64,000 bases of DNA, taken from the NCBI RefSeq assembly GCF_026213295.1, contig NC_079431.1, positions 17,677,777 to 17,741,776 of the forward strand. The letters run 5' to 3'. The translations under genes were made by a program, and so were the position numbers. This document shows positions 39,248 through 50,378 of the stretch, piece after piece. The notes beneath the pieces were generated by a model. That model did not search any database and was not told the origin of the DNA. It saw only the letters and a program-made list of their open reading frames with translations. Position 1 is the first letter of the stretch. Every line of letters begins with the position of its first letter. The DNA comes from Gadus chalcogrammus (taxonomy: Eukaryota > Chordata > Actinopteri > Gadiformes > Gadidae).

Positions 39248-39645
39248 TGTCATGGTCTGTCTGTTTCCTTGTCTTGTTTTGGTGTGTTTCCTGTTTTACT
39301 TTGGTATCTCTGTATTGTTTCTCCCCATGTCCGGTCAAGTTTCCCTCCTGTGTGATTACTGCTCCCTCCCCTAATGTGTTTCAGCTGTTACTCGTTGCGT
39401 GCCCTGTGTTTAGTATTTAAGCCCTTGTCTCTCCTTTGTTCCTTGTCGGATCATTGTAGTTCTTGGTGAGTTGTGTCCTGTGTGTTACCTGTGTTCCCGG
39501 TTTTCCCTGTGTTACCCGCGTCACCTGTGTTCTCGGTGTTCTTTGCCTTTTGTGTTAATAAATTATCCTTTTATTGAACTGTCTGCTATAGGGTCCTACC
39601 TGCCTGCCTGCCACCAGCCACCCATGCCACCCACTAACCGTGACA
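39248..39645 (+). mobile_element. long terminal repeat (Ty3/gypsy-like), 3' LTR
   Basis: The 398-bp segment starts TGTCATGGTC and ends AACCGTGACA, so it begins TG and ends CA with inverted TGTCA/TGACA ends. It has a TATA-like GTATTTAAGCCC (39413-39424), a repeated CCTGTGTTACC/CCCGTGTCACC-type region, and AATAAA at 39557-39562, in the order expected of U3, R and U5. A polypurine tract directly precedes it, so this is the 3' LTR of an element. The internal region upstream is reduced to at most a few hundred unrecognised bases, with no gag or pol frame. The 5' LTR is not in the window. Confidence 0.7.
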
Positions 39646-40103
39646 ATTAATCAACAATTATTCGCCAAAGGGGAAGTGAATAGAGGGGAATAGCCCCCGA
39701 GACCAAAGGTTTATTTATTGTCATTTTGCGATGAAAACAATATTGAGTTTGAGATGTCAAAAATGGGATATTGCCCAATATCCCGAGATAGCGAGCCAAT
39801 CAAATTACTCCATCTTAAGAGGTTCACGTGTAGCATATACTAACTATACATAATATCTATGTATTTATCTATGTATCTGTATAATCTGCTGAACACTCCC
39901 TTGCTAGTCTCTACTCTCAAGGGTCTCAATGCGGCTTTGGTCCGTGTCTCCCAACGTGACGTCATGCAATACATTCTGGGGGAAATGAGAATCAATAGCA
40001 AACCGCTAAAATAGTACGTACTTTTTCATATTACATTCCATTTTGTGGTACCTTACAATATTAAATACAATAAATAACAACTTAAATCTTTATTACGAAC
40101 AAG
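39646..40103. other. no gene seen
   Basis: AT-rich with ACGTGACGTCATGCAATACA near 39953. No coding signal. Confidence 0.4.
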
Positions 40104-40111
40104 CAAATTGC

Positions 40112-40709
40112 TAGCCTGGCAAGCCAGACCCATATCGGAAAGATATTGGTTCTGGTCTCGTACGGTGACAGTGTGGGCGGGATAAACGGTTGTCTTTCAA
40201 GTTCCCTCTGCACGCAATAGGATAGCGCTACAACCAATCAGAGCAACAGAGAAGGTGACGTAGTCAGAGCGACAGAAATTTCCATGGGGAAGTGTTGCGA
40301 ATGGTGGTTTGAGACAATGGAGACCAACGACGAAACTTTTACCGTGTCCGGTTCAAGTATGCTTGAACCGGATACGGTTCAGAATACATCTTTCTTTTCC
40401 AGGAAAGACTTCAGTGCAGTTCTTTGTTCGTTTCTCAAAGAAAATATGATAACTTCAAGTCAATTTGAAGTGTCGCGGCCAAGGCCGAGTCAAAAGACAG
40501 CTGTTTGCCAGCAGCAGCAGCCATTATTGTTTACCTTTAACACGGAACCGTCGCAGCTCTGTCGTCATTCGGCTCGATATCGCCCCTCACGATTTGATTT
40601 GCCTGTCCCATTTTCTGTTTCCAGCAGCGAAAAACGACGACAGAAGGCTAGACCTCCCTGGCTGCAAATTAAATTTGCTGCCGCTAGGGGCGTCTAGATT
40701 TCTAGGCTA
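40112..40709. mobile_element. hAT-like non-autonomous transposon, recent insertion
   Basis: Flanked by an exact direct repeat GCAAATTGC (40103-40111 and 40710-40718), of which 8 bp would be the hAT-type target duplication. The ends are short and imperfect inverted copies (TAGCCTGGCAAGC at the left, TCTAGGCTA at the right). The interior contains CAATCAGAGCAACAGAGAAG and a perfect 24-bp hairpin at 40348-40371. An open frame of 137 codons (40284-40697) has no family match that I recognise, and the element is too short for a hAT transposase. The intact target duplication suggests recent movement. Confidence 0.75.
40348..40371. other. perfect hairpin, 10-bp stem, 4-nt loop
   Basis: CCGGTTCAAG and CTTGAACCGG around TATG, inside the hAT-like element. 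The stem has no mismatch. Confidence 0.9.
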
Positions 40710-40718
40710 GCAAATTGC

Positions 40719-41189
40719 ACAAATTCGTTGGAAAATAAACCCTGCAACACGGCCTTTAAGGTTAATGAGTCCTCTAATTATGCATTTTGCAGAAACGGGA
40801 TCTAAAGCGGTAACAATGCTTATTCAGTTGAATAAGTCCTTTTATATACACTTATTAACAGTTAATTAGTACTATATCATATCAAGGTTGATGAAAGGTA
40901 AAATAAAAAATACATGCATTTTAAATACAAGGTTATGTCGGTGAAGCACAAAAACACACTTTAAAACAGCTCTTTTGAAAAAAATAAAAAAATAATTTTT
41001 AAAAACTTCAGAACGTATTCTTCAACATCAACATTTAAAAAAAACGGACTAGACGAATCCGAGTCCGGCTTCTCCATGGCCTCAGGGGATGGTTGAGAAA
41101 TCTTCTGGCCAGTCTTTCTTGTTACTCTATAAAGAAACACAAAGAACATTGACCACAATAGACAGTTAGCCGATAGGTTACAATAAGCA
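40719..41189. mobile_element. left part of an AT-rich composite transposon
   Basis: CTAATTATGCATTTTGCAGA then GGGATCTAAAGCGGTAACAA (40773-40817) is an inverted, diverged copy of CATTGTTACCACTTTAGATC then CCTGTACCTGAAAAATGCAT at 41660-41699. The two therefore look like opposite arms of one old element, interrupted by the sequence starting at 41194. Confidence 0.45.
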
Positions 41190-41193
41190 TTAA

Positions 41194-41610
41194 AGGGGAA
41201 CTATGCAACTTTTTTGGCTTAATTTACCTTAAAATAACAGGTTAAGAGTCATTATGATGGTTCTATTCAACTTTTTGGTTTGATTGGTCGCAGTTTCGAC
41301 TCCCCCTAGTGCATCTTTGCGGAAAAAGGGAATATGCAAGTTTCTGCCAGCGACCAGCCGCACACTCTCGCGGGAGTCTCGGGTCTCACAAAGTAACAAA
41401 TTGCTTTACGGCACTACAGACCCACAAACACGGCTCGATATAAACACAAGTAGCGAAGGGATTGTTACATTCATCATGGATCAGCCGACTAAAAAGAGAC
41501 AGAGATAGCCAATGTCGGAGGAACAAAAGAAGAGTAAAGGGAGACTGACCGACAGAGAGGCCAGACACGAGACGCCGACTTGGCCGTGTTGCTTTTGAAA
41601 TTGTAAGTAC
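41194..41610. mobile_element. DNA-transposon left end at TTAA
   Basis: TTAA at 41190-41193, then AGGGGAACTATGCAACTTTT, then CTCCCCCTAGTGCATCTTTG. From memory this is the left part of a common fish repeat. The start, TTAA then AGGGG, parallels the element at 25713. No right end was found, so the limit is approximate. Confidence 0.5.
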
Positions 41611-42005
41611 AAAACAGATCACACTCGCTCAACATGGGCAGACTTATTAACCTTAATATGCATTGTTACCACTTTAGATCCTGTACCTGAAAAATGCATA
41701 ATAAGCAGTTTAATGAAGGATTTATTAACCTTAATAAGCATAAAAAATGTTTGAAGTTTTAACAATGACTTAAGAGGTAAGTTAGTAAGACTATTATTAA
41801 TGTTATTAAGCAATCAATAAATAGTTAACATGTTTATTATAAGTGCTTATAAAAGTCTTATAATCTCACAATAAACATGTTTATTATGTCATTATTAACA
41901 CTTATAGATAGTCTTATTAACACCAATTAATGTTAATAGGCATATAATAAGTGTCTTATTACCTATTAACAAAGGCTTATTACAAGGACCTTAATATAAA
42001 GCTTT
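41611..42005. mobile_element. right part of the AT-rich composite with TTATTAACCTTAAT-type repeats
   Basis: TTATTAACCTTAATA and variants recur (41644, 41723, 41885, 41907, 41959). ATAATAAACATGTTTATTAT-type palindromic cores occur near 41827 and 41868. It ends TTACAAGGACCTTAATATAA then AGCTTTACC, a typical transposon end by memory. Confidence 0.5.
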
Positions 42006-43336
42006 ACCAACAAAAGAACCAACAGGGAGCTGTTGGCTTTGTGCTTTGTGGTGTAGTGATCGGTTACCTTTGTCTCAACCCTGACTCTCCCTGTGGGTGT
42101 CGCCCCCTAGGTCATCCCTCCTGAGCGTGGACACGGCAAGTACAAGCACCGGTTTGGAAGGAATTCCATTAGTTTGACCTGACAGGGAAGACTTATGTCT
42201 ATTTGTCTCCTTGACTCCTTTGTTGAACTAAAGACGTGTCTGTGCCCAGTGGTTCTCAGTGTACTGCAATCTCCCACCTCGGTTTTACAAATGGGTAACA
42301 TCGGAACACATAAGGCCCCCTCTACCAATTGTAGCTCCAGTCCTGTGTGGTTCAAAATGAAAGAGATTGGCACTAACATGTCGGGGTTAGCGGGTTGAGC
42401 CCCGCTGGTGGTAGCCGCCAAGGCTACCAGTATATGGTGTGTTTCTTTTCATGTTTAAAGCTGATATACACCACCTGGCTGGATATTAAACGGGTCTTTG
42501 TTCAAGGGTGGGATTTAAAAATCTGAGCTTGAATTGGAGTTGCACATGTATTTCCGTTGCTTGTCCAAATCCAAAATAGCAGTGGTGCGGAAACCAATAT
42601 CCTCAAAAGTGTATTTGCATAAAGACCCATATTTGCCATTGTTGAACATCAAGTGTTTTCAAGGCCTTTTTGCCACTGCATAATTTCCATCTGGGAAAAA
42701 ATAACAACCACAAATGTTTAAAATTGATCTGGCCTAACGGATTTTCCGACCTACCACCTGAGAAAAATAAATAATCCTATGAATGCAATTCATTGGTCAT
42801 GGGAGGGATTGTTGGCGTCTTGTACAAAACACCAGGTGAGTGAAGGCGTCGTAGCGCGTTAGAAAGCATCCACCATCACCGGGGCTTTTAAGCCAATAAG
42901 ACATGGCAAGAGGCTGAGCGCTGGCACAGGCTGGGCCAGCTTTGATCTGCCTGTGGGTCTCGCTGGTGAAAGACTGGCTGGGCCTGAACACGGGTAAACA
43001 GCCTTATCACATTCCCCACTGGTGCCTTTGCAGGTGTGTCAGAAAGTGATCGCTGGAAACCCTCCAGCGCATGTGGTTTCAAGGACAATTCATGCAATTA
43101 TGGGGGGGGGGGGTATGTATCTGTACCAGCTGCTTGGAGATAGAGAGAGGGTATAAGGAAACCGAAAGGAAGGAGGGATGCCGAAATAGAGGAACAGAGA
43201 GGGGTGCAGGCCTTGGAATATCTTTTAAATGAATGTGTGTAAAGTCTCGTGAGTAAGACTGACCGGCTGTCCTATACATAAGTGAATTAAACATATATCA
43301 TCCTATATGTACATGCAGTATTTCATACGCACTTGA
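42006..43336. other. no gene seen
   Basis: Unique-looking. A run of 12 G at 43100-43111. No coding frame with family resemblance. Confidence 0.4.
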
Positions 43337-43440
43337 CATTAAGGAGCAGATAGAGGCTAGGCCTCTCGTTGAATAATGCTCATCCCATGCATTGAGGTTC
43401 CAACCAACAACCTTTCAGCTATCCACTAGACTAGTTTGCG
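43337..43440 (-). mobile_element. tRNA-derived SINE remnant
   Basis: ATTAAGGAGCAGATAGAGGC, then TAGGCCTCTCGTTGAATAAT, then GGTTCCAACCAACAACC, then CCACTAGACTAG. Same layout as the copy at 32791. Confidence 0.55.
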
Positions 43441-45477
43441 GTTTCCTAATGCATCAGGATGGAATCATCACGTCACAAGGAAATAACTGTTTAACATACA
43501 AACCTGTTTTAATCAACCATCAGTAGAAAAGGTTTAGAATAAGGTTTAACCCCTTGCTTTTTTATTTCTTGTAACATTGATTAGAAATGCAAATCCTCAA
43601 TACGATTAAAAAACAAACATACATAACACTAATGGAAGCTGTCAACACATGCGCAATTGATTCGACTATTGATCGACTAAACGGAATCATCATAGCCTCT
43701 GCATCATTAGACATGGCTGCCACAAAAAGAGGATTAACAATGCACACTTGCGTGACTAAAAAGAAAATTAGCATGCTAACACATGGCTCTCGCCCTCTCT
43801 ACATCGAGCCGCAAATGTTAATTAGCAAGAAGTTGTCTTCTTTATGCCTTAATTTGTCATAAAGTGTATCACAGAACAATGCTATAATAAGGGGAAACAA
43901 CTTTCGTAACCGTTGCATTGTAGTGGTTGGTGTTAAATCTTCGCTCTTTCAGCAGTCCTCCTTATTACATTATGATTACTATCCTGTATTGGTGTGGCAG
44001 GGCTGGCCATGAATCAACAAACAAAGAGGATAATCTATTGGGAATTACCCATTGAGACACATTGATCCATGTCTGGGTATGAATATATGTGTTTTTAATG
44101 CTGTCCGGCTGGCATTTCAATTTATAGCTGACAGCTTGGGGAGTCATATTGAATGCAAATGGTCACTCTTGAGACTTATTACCTATTGTCTGCCATCCAT
44201 CTTTGGAAATCAATCCAGATGGATCATTAATGCAGTAATGCGGTCTTCACAAGCTGTAACCTCCATAATCTAGTTCCCACATGTTACCAATCCTATTATG
44301 TGTTCATGATAAACATTTGGTAAAAAACAAGAGCCTGGCAGTATTGATTAGCATGGAGAAAAGCCTTATGTCTTTCTCCATCTGACATATACAGATCACA
44401 AGAGTTAACCTTGCCGTTTAGGTAGGTCAATCAATTCCTCTCTAAACTGGAAATGTCTTCTTCTGATCGCGTTTGAGTGGCTCATTCAGAACCTGTGCGA
44501 ACATCAATCGCTGTATATACCTCGGCAGGTCGAATGAGCTGAAGATACTCATTATGCATCCCAGTTTTCATGGCCAATCATAACTCTGAAGATTCAACAG
44601 AACTCAGTTCAGGTAAAATATTGAAAAATAACCCTCTTTCGTTTTTTGCCAAAGAAGTATTTAAAAATGTGTTTGATTTGATTAAGCATAAAAAAGGGTT
44701 TCATCATTGCCCTTGTGTTTGTCTGCTACCATGTGTCGTGCTGATCTGTCTGCAAACACCAAACACACTCTCATTCACTCATCTGCTGTATCTGCTGCTA
44801 GCGCGGCAAACATATGACCACCCGTATGGTGCATAGGCAGGCTATTCCCAACTTAGGCCTTACTGTTAACATGCTACAGCCCCTTGGAAAGATGACGAAA
44901 ATATCCTGTGAGGCTTATCTGCATGTGTGTTTCAGGACATTTCTGGGCTAAAATTGAATTGGCTATTCTTGAACGTGACCAATCAAACTTTTGAAAAGTT
45001 AGCCTTGGTCCGAATAAACTATTTACGTTGTACAGGCAATGGTTAAAAACAACAGGATTAAAGACTTTTACCATCTTGCATGCTACTGGCTGGGATGCCT
45101 GAAATGCCTACAAGGTTAGGTAAACAAAGATATTTCGGCTCTGATCCGCAGGAGGTTGTATTTACAGTGGCACTTCCAGCTGACAGTTAAAGGTTGAGCC
45201 TGGTTTTGTCCACAGCAAGCCCAGACTGCTCCAGCGGTGAATCGCGGCAGGGCACCGGGAATGGCTGAACTCATATAATGCATATGTAAAACAGGCCGTG
45301 CGTATGGGTATCTGAGAGGCAACCAGAGATTTTTTATTGAGCTTGGTGACAAAAAAGTTTGTCCTCAACCATAACATTGAAATAGTTCCTCATCATGGAA
45401 CTGGGAGTTCGATGACATCTTCTTTTTCAGTTTTAACAGAATTATTCGTACTGAAAAGACCGACAAGTATTTCAGAA
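43441..45477. other. no gene seen; candidate conserved non-coding stretch 43965-44280
   Basis: 43965-44280 is repeat-free and rich in homeodomain-type cores, for example GGATAATCTATTGGG, GGATCATTAATGCAGTAATG and TTGAATGCAAATGG (octamer-like). A strong candidate by appearance only. No coding frame was recognised in the rest. Confidence 0.3.
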
Positions 45478-45545
45478 TCTGGATCAGCTTTATTTGACAA
45501 GCATACTTGACGCATGCCAGCAATTTCAATTGAATTCAGATTTTT
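45478..45545 (-). mobile_element. LINE-type 3' tail remnant
   Basis: TCTGGATCAGCTTTATTTGA then CAAGCATACTTGACGC is the complement of the AATAAAGC-type tail that I remember at the end of some fish LINEs. No coding part is attached. Confidence 0.35.
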
Positions 45546-48150
45546 TTACCATCATGGCAATCCGAACATTGCAGGTTGAATCGATTTGTTACATCACAAA
45601 TTGTCCTTGAATGTACAAGTCACTGACTTTGATTTGAAAACAAGGAGACAAGCAGTCAGTTTTCAGTATGTAAAGGCCCATGGCTTGGAGTAAAAAAGTA
45701 GTGAACATGAAACAATCTGCATAGTCATTTTCCAAAGCAGTGGATGTTGTGAAGGAACAGGAAGCAAAGTATAACAAAATACACTTGATTCATGATCACG
45801 ATCCCTGCTCCCTTTTGTGTTGCTTGAAGTTGTAAAAACTGAGTATATAACAATTTAATTGGGACTCAGTGGAAGTTAACACATCCTCAGTGTAATCGTC
45901 GTCGTCTGTCTGCGTTTAGATTCTTCAATTTCCGGAGCTTAATGCTGCCCATAGATCATGCGTGTGTGTATATTCACTTGACGTCTTCTGGCTCAGGCTG
46001 TTACCCCCCTGCCACCCTTCTCTACCATTTACCAGTTGTTTCTGCATGCTACCTGATCAAGAGATCACCCTTTCAGCACAGCCAACCTTGTAGCTTGCCC
46101 TGCGCCTTATTCATGGCTATTTTTTCCTTTCCCCCCGATGGTTAGCATGCGATCCATCCTCTGTGTTACAAAGAGAGATTGCTACTTTATTATTAAAAGC
46201 TTCTTTGATTGTTCACTTCACCACCCTCATCCAACCTCACCCTCACCTCCTCCCTCTCTTCCACATCTTCCTCTTCCTCACCCCAACGGCTTTCATATGA
46301 AGCCCCTTTGTGCCATTTGGTTGTTTGTGAATCCACACGGTTATTTATCGACACACAAGGTGTCGAGACGCCGTCTGTTCTGGATGCTCTTTTAAATAGC
46401 TTATCACCAGCAACAGCTGAAATATGTGTGTTTGCACGCTGAAAGGAGTCTGGCGCGCTCATATCTGCATGGCAGAATGTTCCTTCTGCGACGCTGGCAT
46501 TCTGTTTCATGTTCTTTGTTTACAAATGTCATTGACTTTGCATTGCATATTTTTAATGTGAATGCCACTGAGGCTGCTGCTGAGGTGATTTTAAAATGGT
46601 TAAATGGGTTGCTGCTTTTTGATTTTGATTTTGGTAAATTGAAAAAAAGAAAATACCTAAATCAAATTAAAACAATGCAAGAAGGCTTTGATGATATTGG
46701 GTCTTTGGCAATCACATATTTGTTACACAACTAGTGGAGTTTCCAAGCATGGCCTGGAGATGTGTGTTCATAATGGGCATAAACCAGAGATAACTGGCCT
46801 ATATTTTCCCCACCAGGCATCAAAGGCCTCAACAGTAACCTTGTCTAAAGGACAAACCTATTATGGATGGACAGGAAGACAAATGAAGGGATGAGTGAAT
46901 GGATGAATGATTCGGCTTTATTATTGATAGTGATCAATCAAACCCCCTCATCTTACTTTGCCAGAAAACAAACAAAAAGACTATAAACAGTATACAAATT
47001 AATAATAAAAAAAAGGAATAAGCATCAGCCCACAAATCAAATTAACGTTAACCTGATTATGTCAAATTATGGATTTCAAATAATTTGTCAGTGTGGTTGT
47101 GGGTGGGTAGAACAATGAGAGGGAGGAATATATATACGGTCAATTATATATTTATTTTGTTTACATAATTGTTTCTACTTTGTTACTTAGTGCGTTACTT
47201 GACACTAACCTTTCACACAGTTGCTTTTATGATTTAACATGTGTTGGCAATATATCAATATTTTTGTACAAATAAAGGACTTTCATAGCAGCTATGATTT
47301 CCATAACCTCCCCTCCCCCTCCTCCCCACAAATCTTCATCCTTTACATGAAGGTCAAAAGAGAAAGCAATGAAAGGACTTTCTCTTTCAGTGCGCTACAG
47401 TAACTGTTCATCTAGAAACAGGACTTTCTATGGAACAAAGAGACCTCTGCTACATGAACCAGAAGTTTAGCCACTGAGCTCTGAAAAGGAAGTTGATGGG
47501 ATAATCAGGATGTGAGCTCCCCTGAAGACAAACAACATGTCTGTGTATTTTGTCTATTAGAGGTTGCAGTAAATCAGTGTCACCATTTGAAAAATATACT
47601 AATGTCCTTATTATGTTGTGTTGATGGTTTAATAAAAGATTAAGTAGCTATCATTGGAGTGTAATTTGTTAAAAATGTCACAGCTATCCGTCCGCTATTA
47701 GTGAGTGAAATGTGGGACAAACGTAGTGATGGAGGGAGCAGAGAAGGAGCTGACATTTATTTTGTTAAAATCGTACAAATTCTCTTCAAAGCCTCAAATT
47801 GTCGCTACAGCAGCTTTGATTACCAGGAAAGCACTTTCTAATGTTGTGACATTATTTAAATTCATAAATCCTCTGAAGGCTAAAGCACGTTCGAGTTACA
47901 TACTACATACAGTGCGAAACAGTCTTTTTGTGAAAGATAAAAAAAAAGAGCTATTTTGTGCATATTATCATTGAGCTATAAGATAAATGTTAAGATTGTG
48001 ACTATATAAAATAAGAATCCGGGCTTTATCCAATCCATTCATTGGAATAGACTCACCACCGCTTTGTCCAACCAGAGCAATATTCTGCGCACACTTCAAT
48101 GCAATGATTTAGATTGAAATCGTCTACAGGGGGAAGGTTATCAGCCCCCC

Positions 48151-48151
<1 letters not shown>
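45546..48151. other. no gene seen
   Basis: Mostly AT-rich. Short frames only, including 89 and 102 codons at 47705 and 46426 without family resemblance. No element ends were recognised. C/T-rich at 46215-46285. Confidence 0.4.

Positions 48152-48198
<47 letters not shown>
48152..48198. repeat. (CA)n microsatellite with C9 lead
   Basis: A short C run (48145-48153) passes directly into about 46 bp of (CA)n. Confidence 0.97.
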
Positions 48199-48199
<1 letters not shown>

Positions 48200-50239
48200 C
48201 CCTGCGGTGGGCTGGTGGGTCGACATCTTCAAACATATGAAATTAAAGGGTGATATTGGTTCAGGGGTTTGGCTGGAGACCCCCCGCCCCCTGCTGTAAT
48301 CATAGACCGCCCAGCCGTTCCCTTCCCCTTGTGCCCTGAGTTGAATTAAGGTCTGAGGAGGGATGGGGAGGAGGGAGGGATTGTAATGACTTATCTGTGT
48401 AATGTAGGAGATTGCCTCTTTGTGGAATTCAGATTTAATAACCCAGGCCTTTAGTTTTTTCTTTTTCTTTTTGTCTGTGCTTGTTTTAAATTCAGATATG
48501 AATGTAAGTAGCCCGTAGCAGCATGTCTGGAATGGGAAAAATATTTCCTAATGTGATTTATTTTCTATGCTTATGCACATATGGTTTCACTCAAGGTCAA
48601 ACCCACTACATATATTCAAAGCAAGAGAAAAAGGCAACTGGTAATAACCAATCTCAAGAGTGATAGAGGGATGAACGCTGATCTCTCTCTTGCTCTCGCT
48701 CGCTCTCGCACGCTCTCTCTCTATTACATCCAGGCCTGTAGTGATCAGTGGCCGAGGGAGGGGGTGGTAAGTAGTGGATATACCGGGCGGGCGGTCGATC
48801 CTGTAAGTCACAGATGGGACTGGATGATAGCAGTGGAGTCCATGGTGGTGATCTGTATTGTTCGGGGGAGATTTAAGGGTATGTTTTAGGGAAACATTTC
48901 AACATTTCAAAGCAGTTTGTTGGCCAATCAAGCAATGGTAAATCAAGTGTATAGAGTCTATGTTGAACTGTCTACTTTCTTTGAAAAGAAAAGAACACAT
49001 TAACCTATTTGCAACCATATATAATAATGTAATTCATTAAACGTATTTGAGTTGGGTTATGCGTCTGGTATGTTCATATCTTCTGTTATTAATGAAAATG
49101 TTGATGTATTTAGGAGGATTCTTATAAATATTGATGAGCTGAGGAGAGATAAACAGAGTGTAGAAAAAACTTCCAAATCAAACATTGGGAATTTATTATC
49201 TGTGGTAGAAGGAAGAAATATATTCTCCAAAGTTTGCATTTCCCATAGTTTATTGAACAAAGCTTTAATTTAAGGGGGAGGCTGGCTTGATTACCACAGT
49301 ATTGTACTTTAGCAGTTGTACAAAGACCAATTGGAAACCAGCAGCAACCAAAGGAATGAAATAAGGGACACTCAGTTGTGCACATTCAAAACAGAAAAAC
49401 AAATCAAGATAATCAGACTGTCAGACTACCTTCAAACCAATAAGAAAGCGGAACAATTAGTTTTCTCATCATTGTTGTTGTTGTATTTGTTCCTTCTCGA
49501 GAGCAGTGTGTAAGCCCGTCTCCTGGGCAGGTATTTATTAAGCAATGATTGATAGTTTAAACAGCACCAAGGAATAAATCTTGAATGGTTCTTTCACTTG
49601 AAGGACCCTGAACCCTCAATTAATTCACCGTCTTGCACTTTGTCAGGGAAAAGAGGATTTAAATAGGCTATTCTTCTATTCAACCGGTAAAAAAGTCCCC
49701 ATTTGTAGCAAATTGCAGTGTTAAAGGAAAACATATTATAAGTGAGATAAAAACAGCACGGCAATACAGAAAAAACACAGTTAAGCACAGCACAATACAG
49801 TACAAAAAGTACAGAAGAAATGTAAATGTACAGTGAAAATACACCAGCGGAATATAGTGTTACAAAAAAAACACAGCGTTAAAAGGGAAGGTGTCCTGGA
49901 TCTGTGCATGTGAAGATCTCGCCTACACTTTGAAGAGAGAACATTCAACCGGTGCCGGATCGTGGTCTCTTGTCTGAAGCTCTGACATGATGTATTTATC
50001 TGCTCTCCTCGGATCCTCTTATCTGGAGCTCTCCTCAGCAGATGGAAACATCAAAGTGCTCGACACGTGTCCCAGTGGGCCCTCGCTCTCCCCCCTCTCG
50101 CTCTCTCTCTCTCTCTCACATGACATCCAATCAGATGCTGATTGAAATGTCGGCTCAGTCAGACAGCTCATCGAGATCATTCCATTCATCACTGCGTTAT
50201 TTACCAAACGCTTTTATCTAAAGGCTCTTATGTGTGATT
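48199..50239. other. no gene seen; small (CT)n tracts
   Basis: (CT)n with CGCT breaks at 48682-48722 and at 50094-50117. 49735-49860 is A-rich with repeated AGCACAGCACAATACAGTAC-type units. No coding signal. Confidence 0.4.
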
Positions 50240-50378
50240 CAGATACAGATCATTAAGGATCAGGTTTAAGGGGATTAGGGGTGTGCCAAACGGTAAGGCT
50301 GCCGACGTTGGGGTATCGAACCCAGAACCTTTCGACTGGGGATGAACCCATTAGAACACTAGAGTATGCTGCCTTAGA
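50240..50378 (-). mobile_element. tRNA-derived SINE remnant
   Basis: GGGGTATCGAACCCAGAACC then TTTCGACTGGGGATGAACCC. GTATCGAACCC is a near-perfect B-box complement. The A-box side is TTAGAACACTAGAGTATGCT. Confidence 0.6.

Noticed and set aside
40284..40697. 137-codon frame as a hAT transposase
   Set aside because: Too short, no recognisable dimerisation or catalytic motif, and it spans a perfect hairpin; a non-coding element is more likely.
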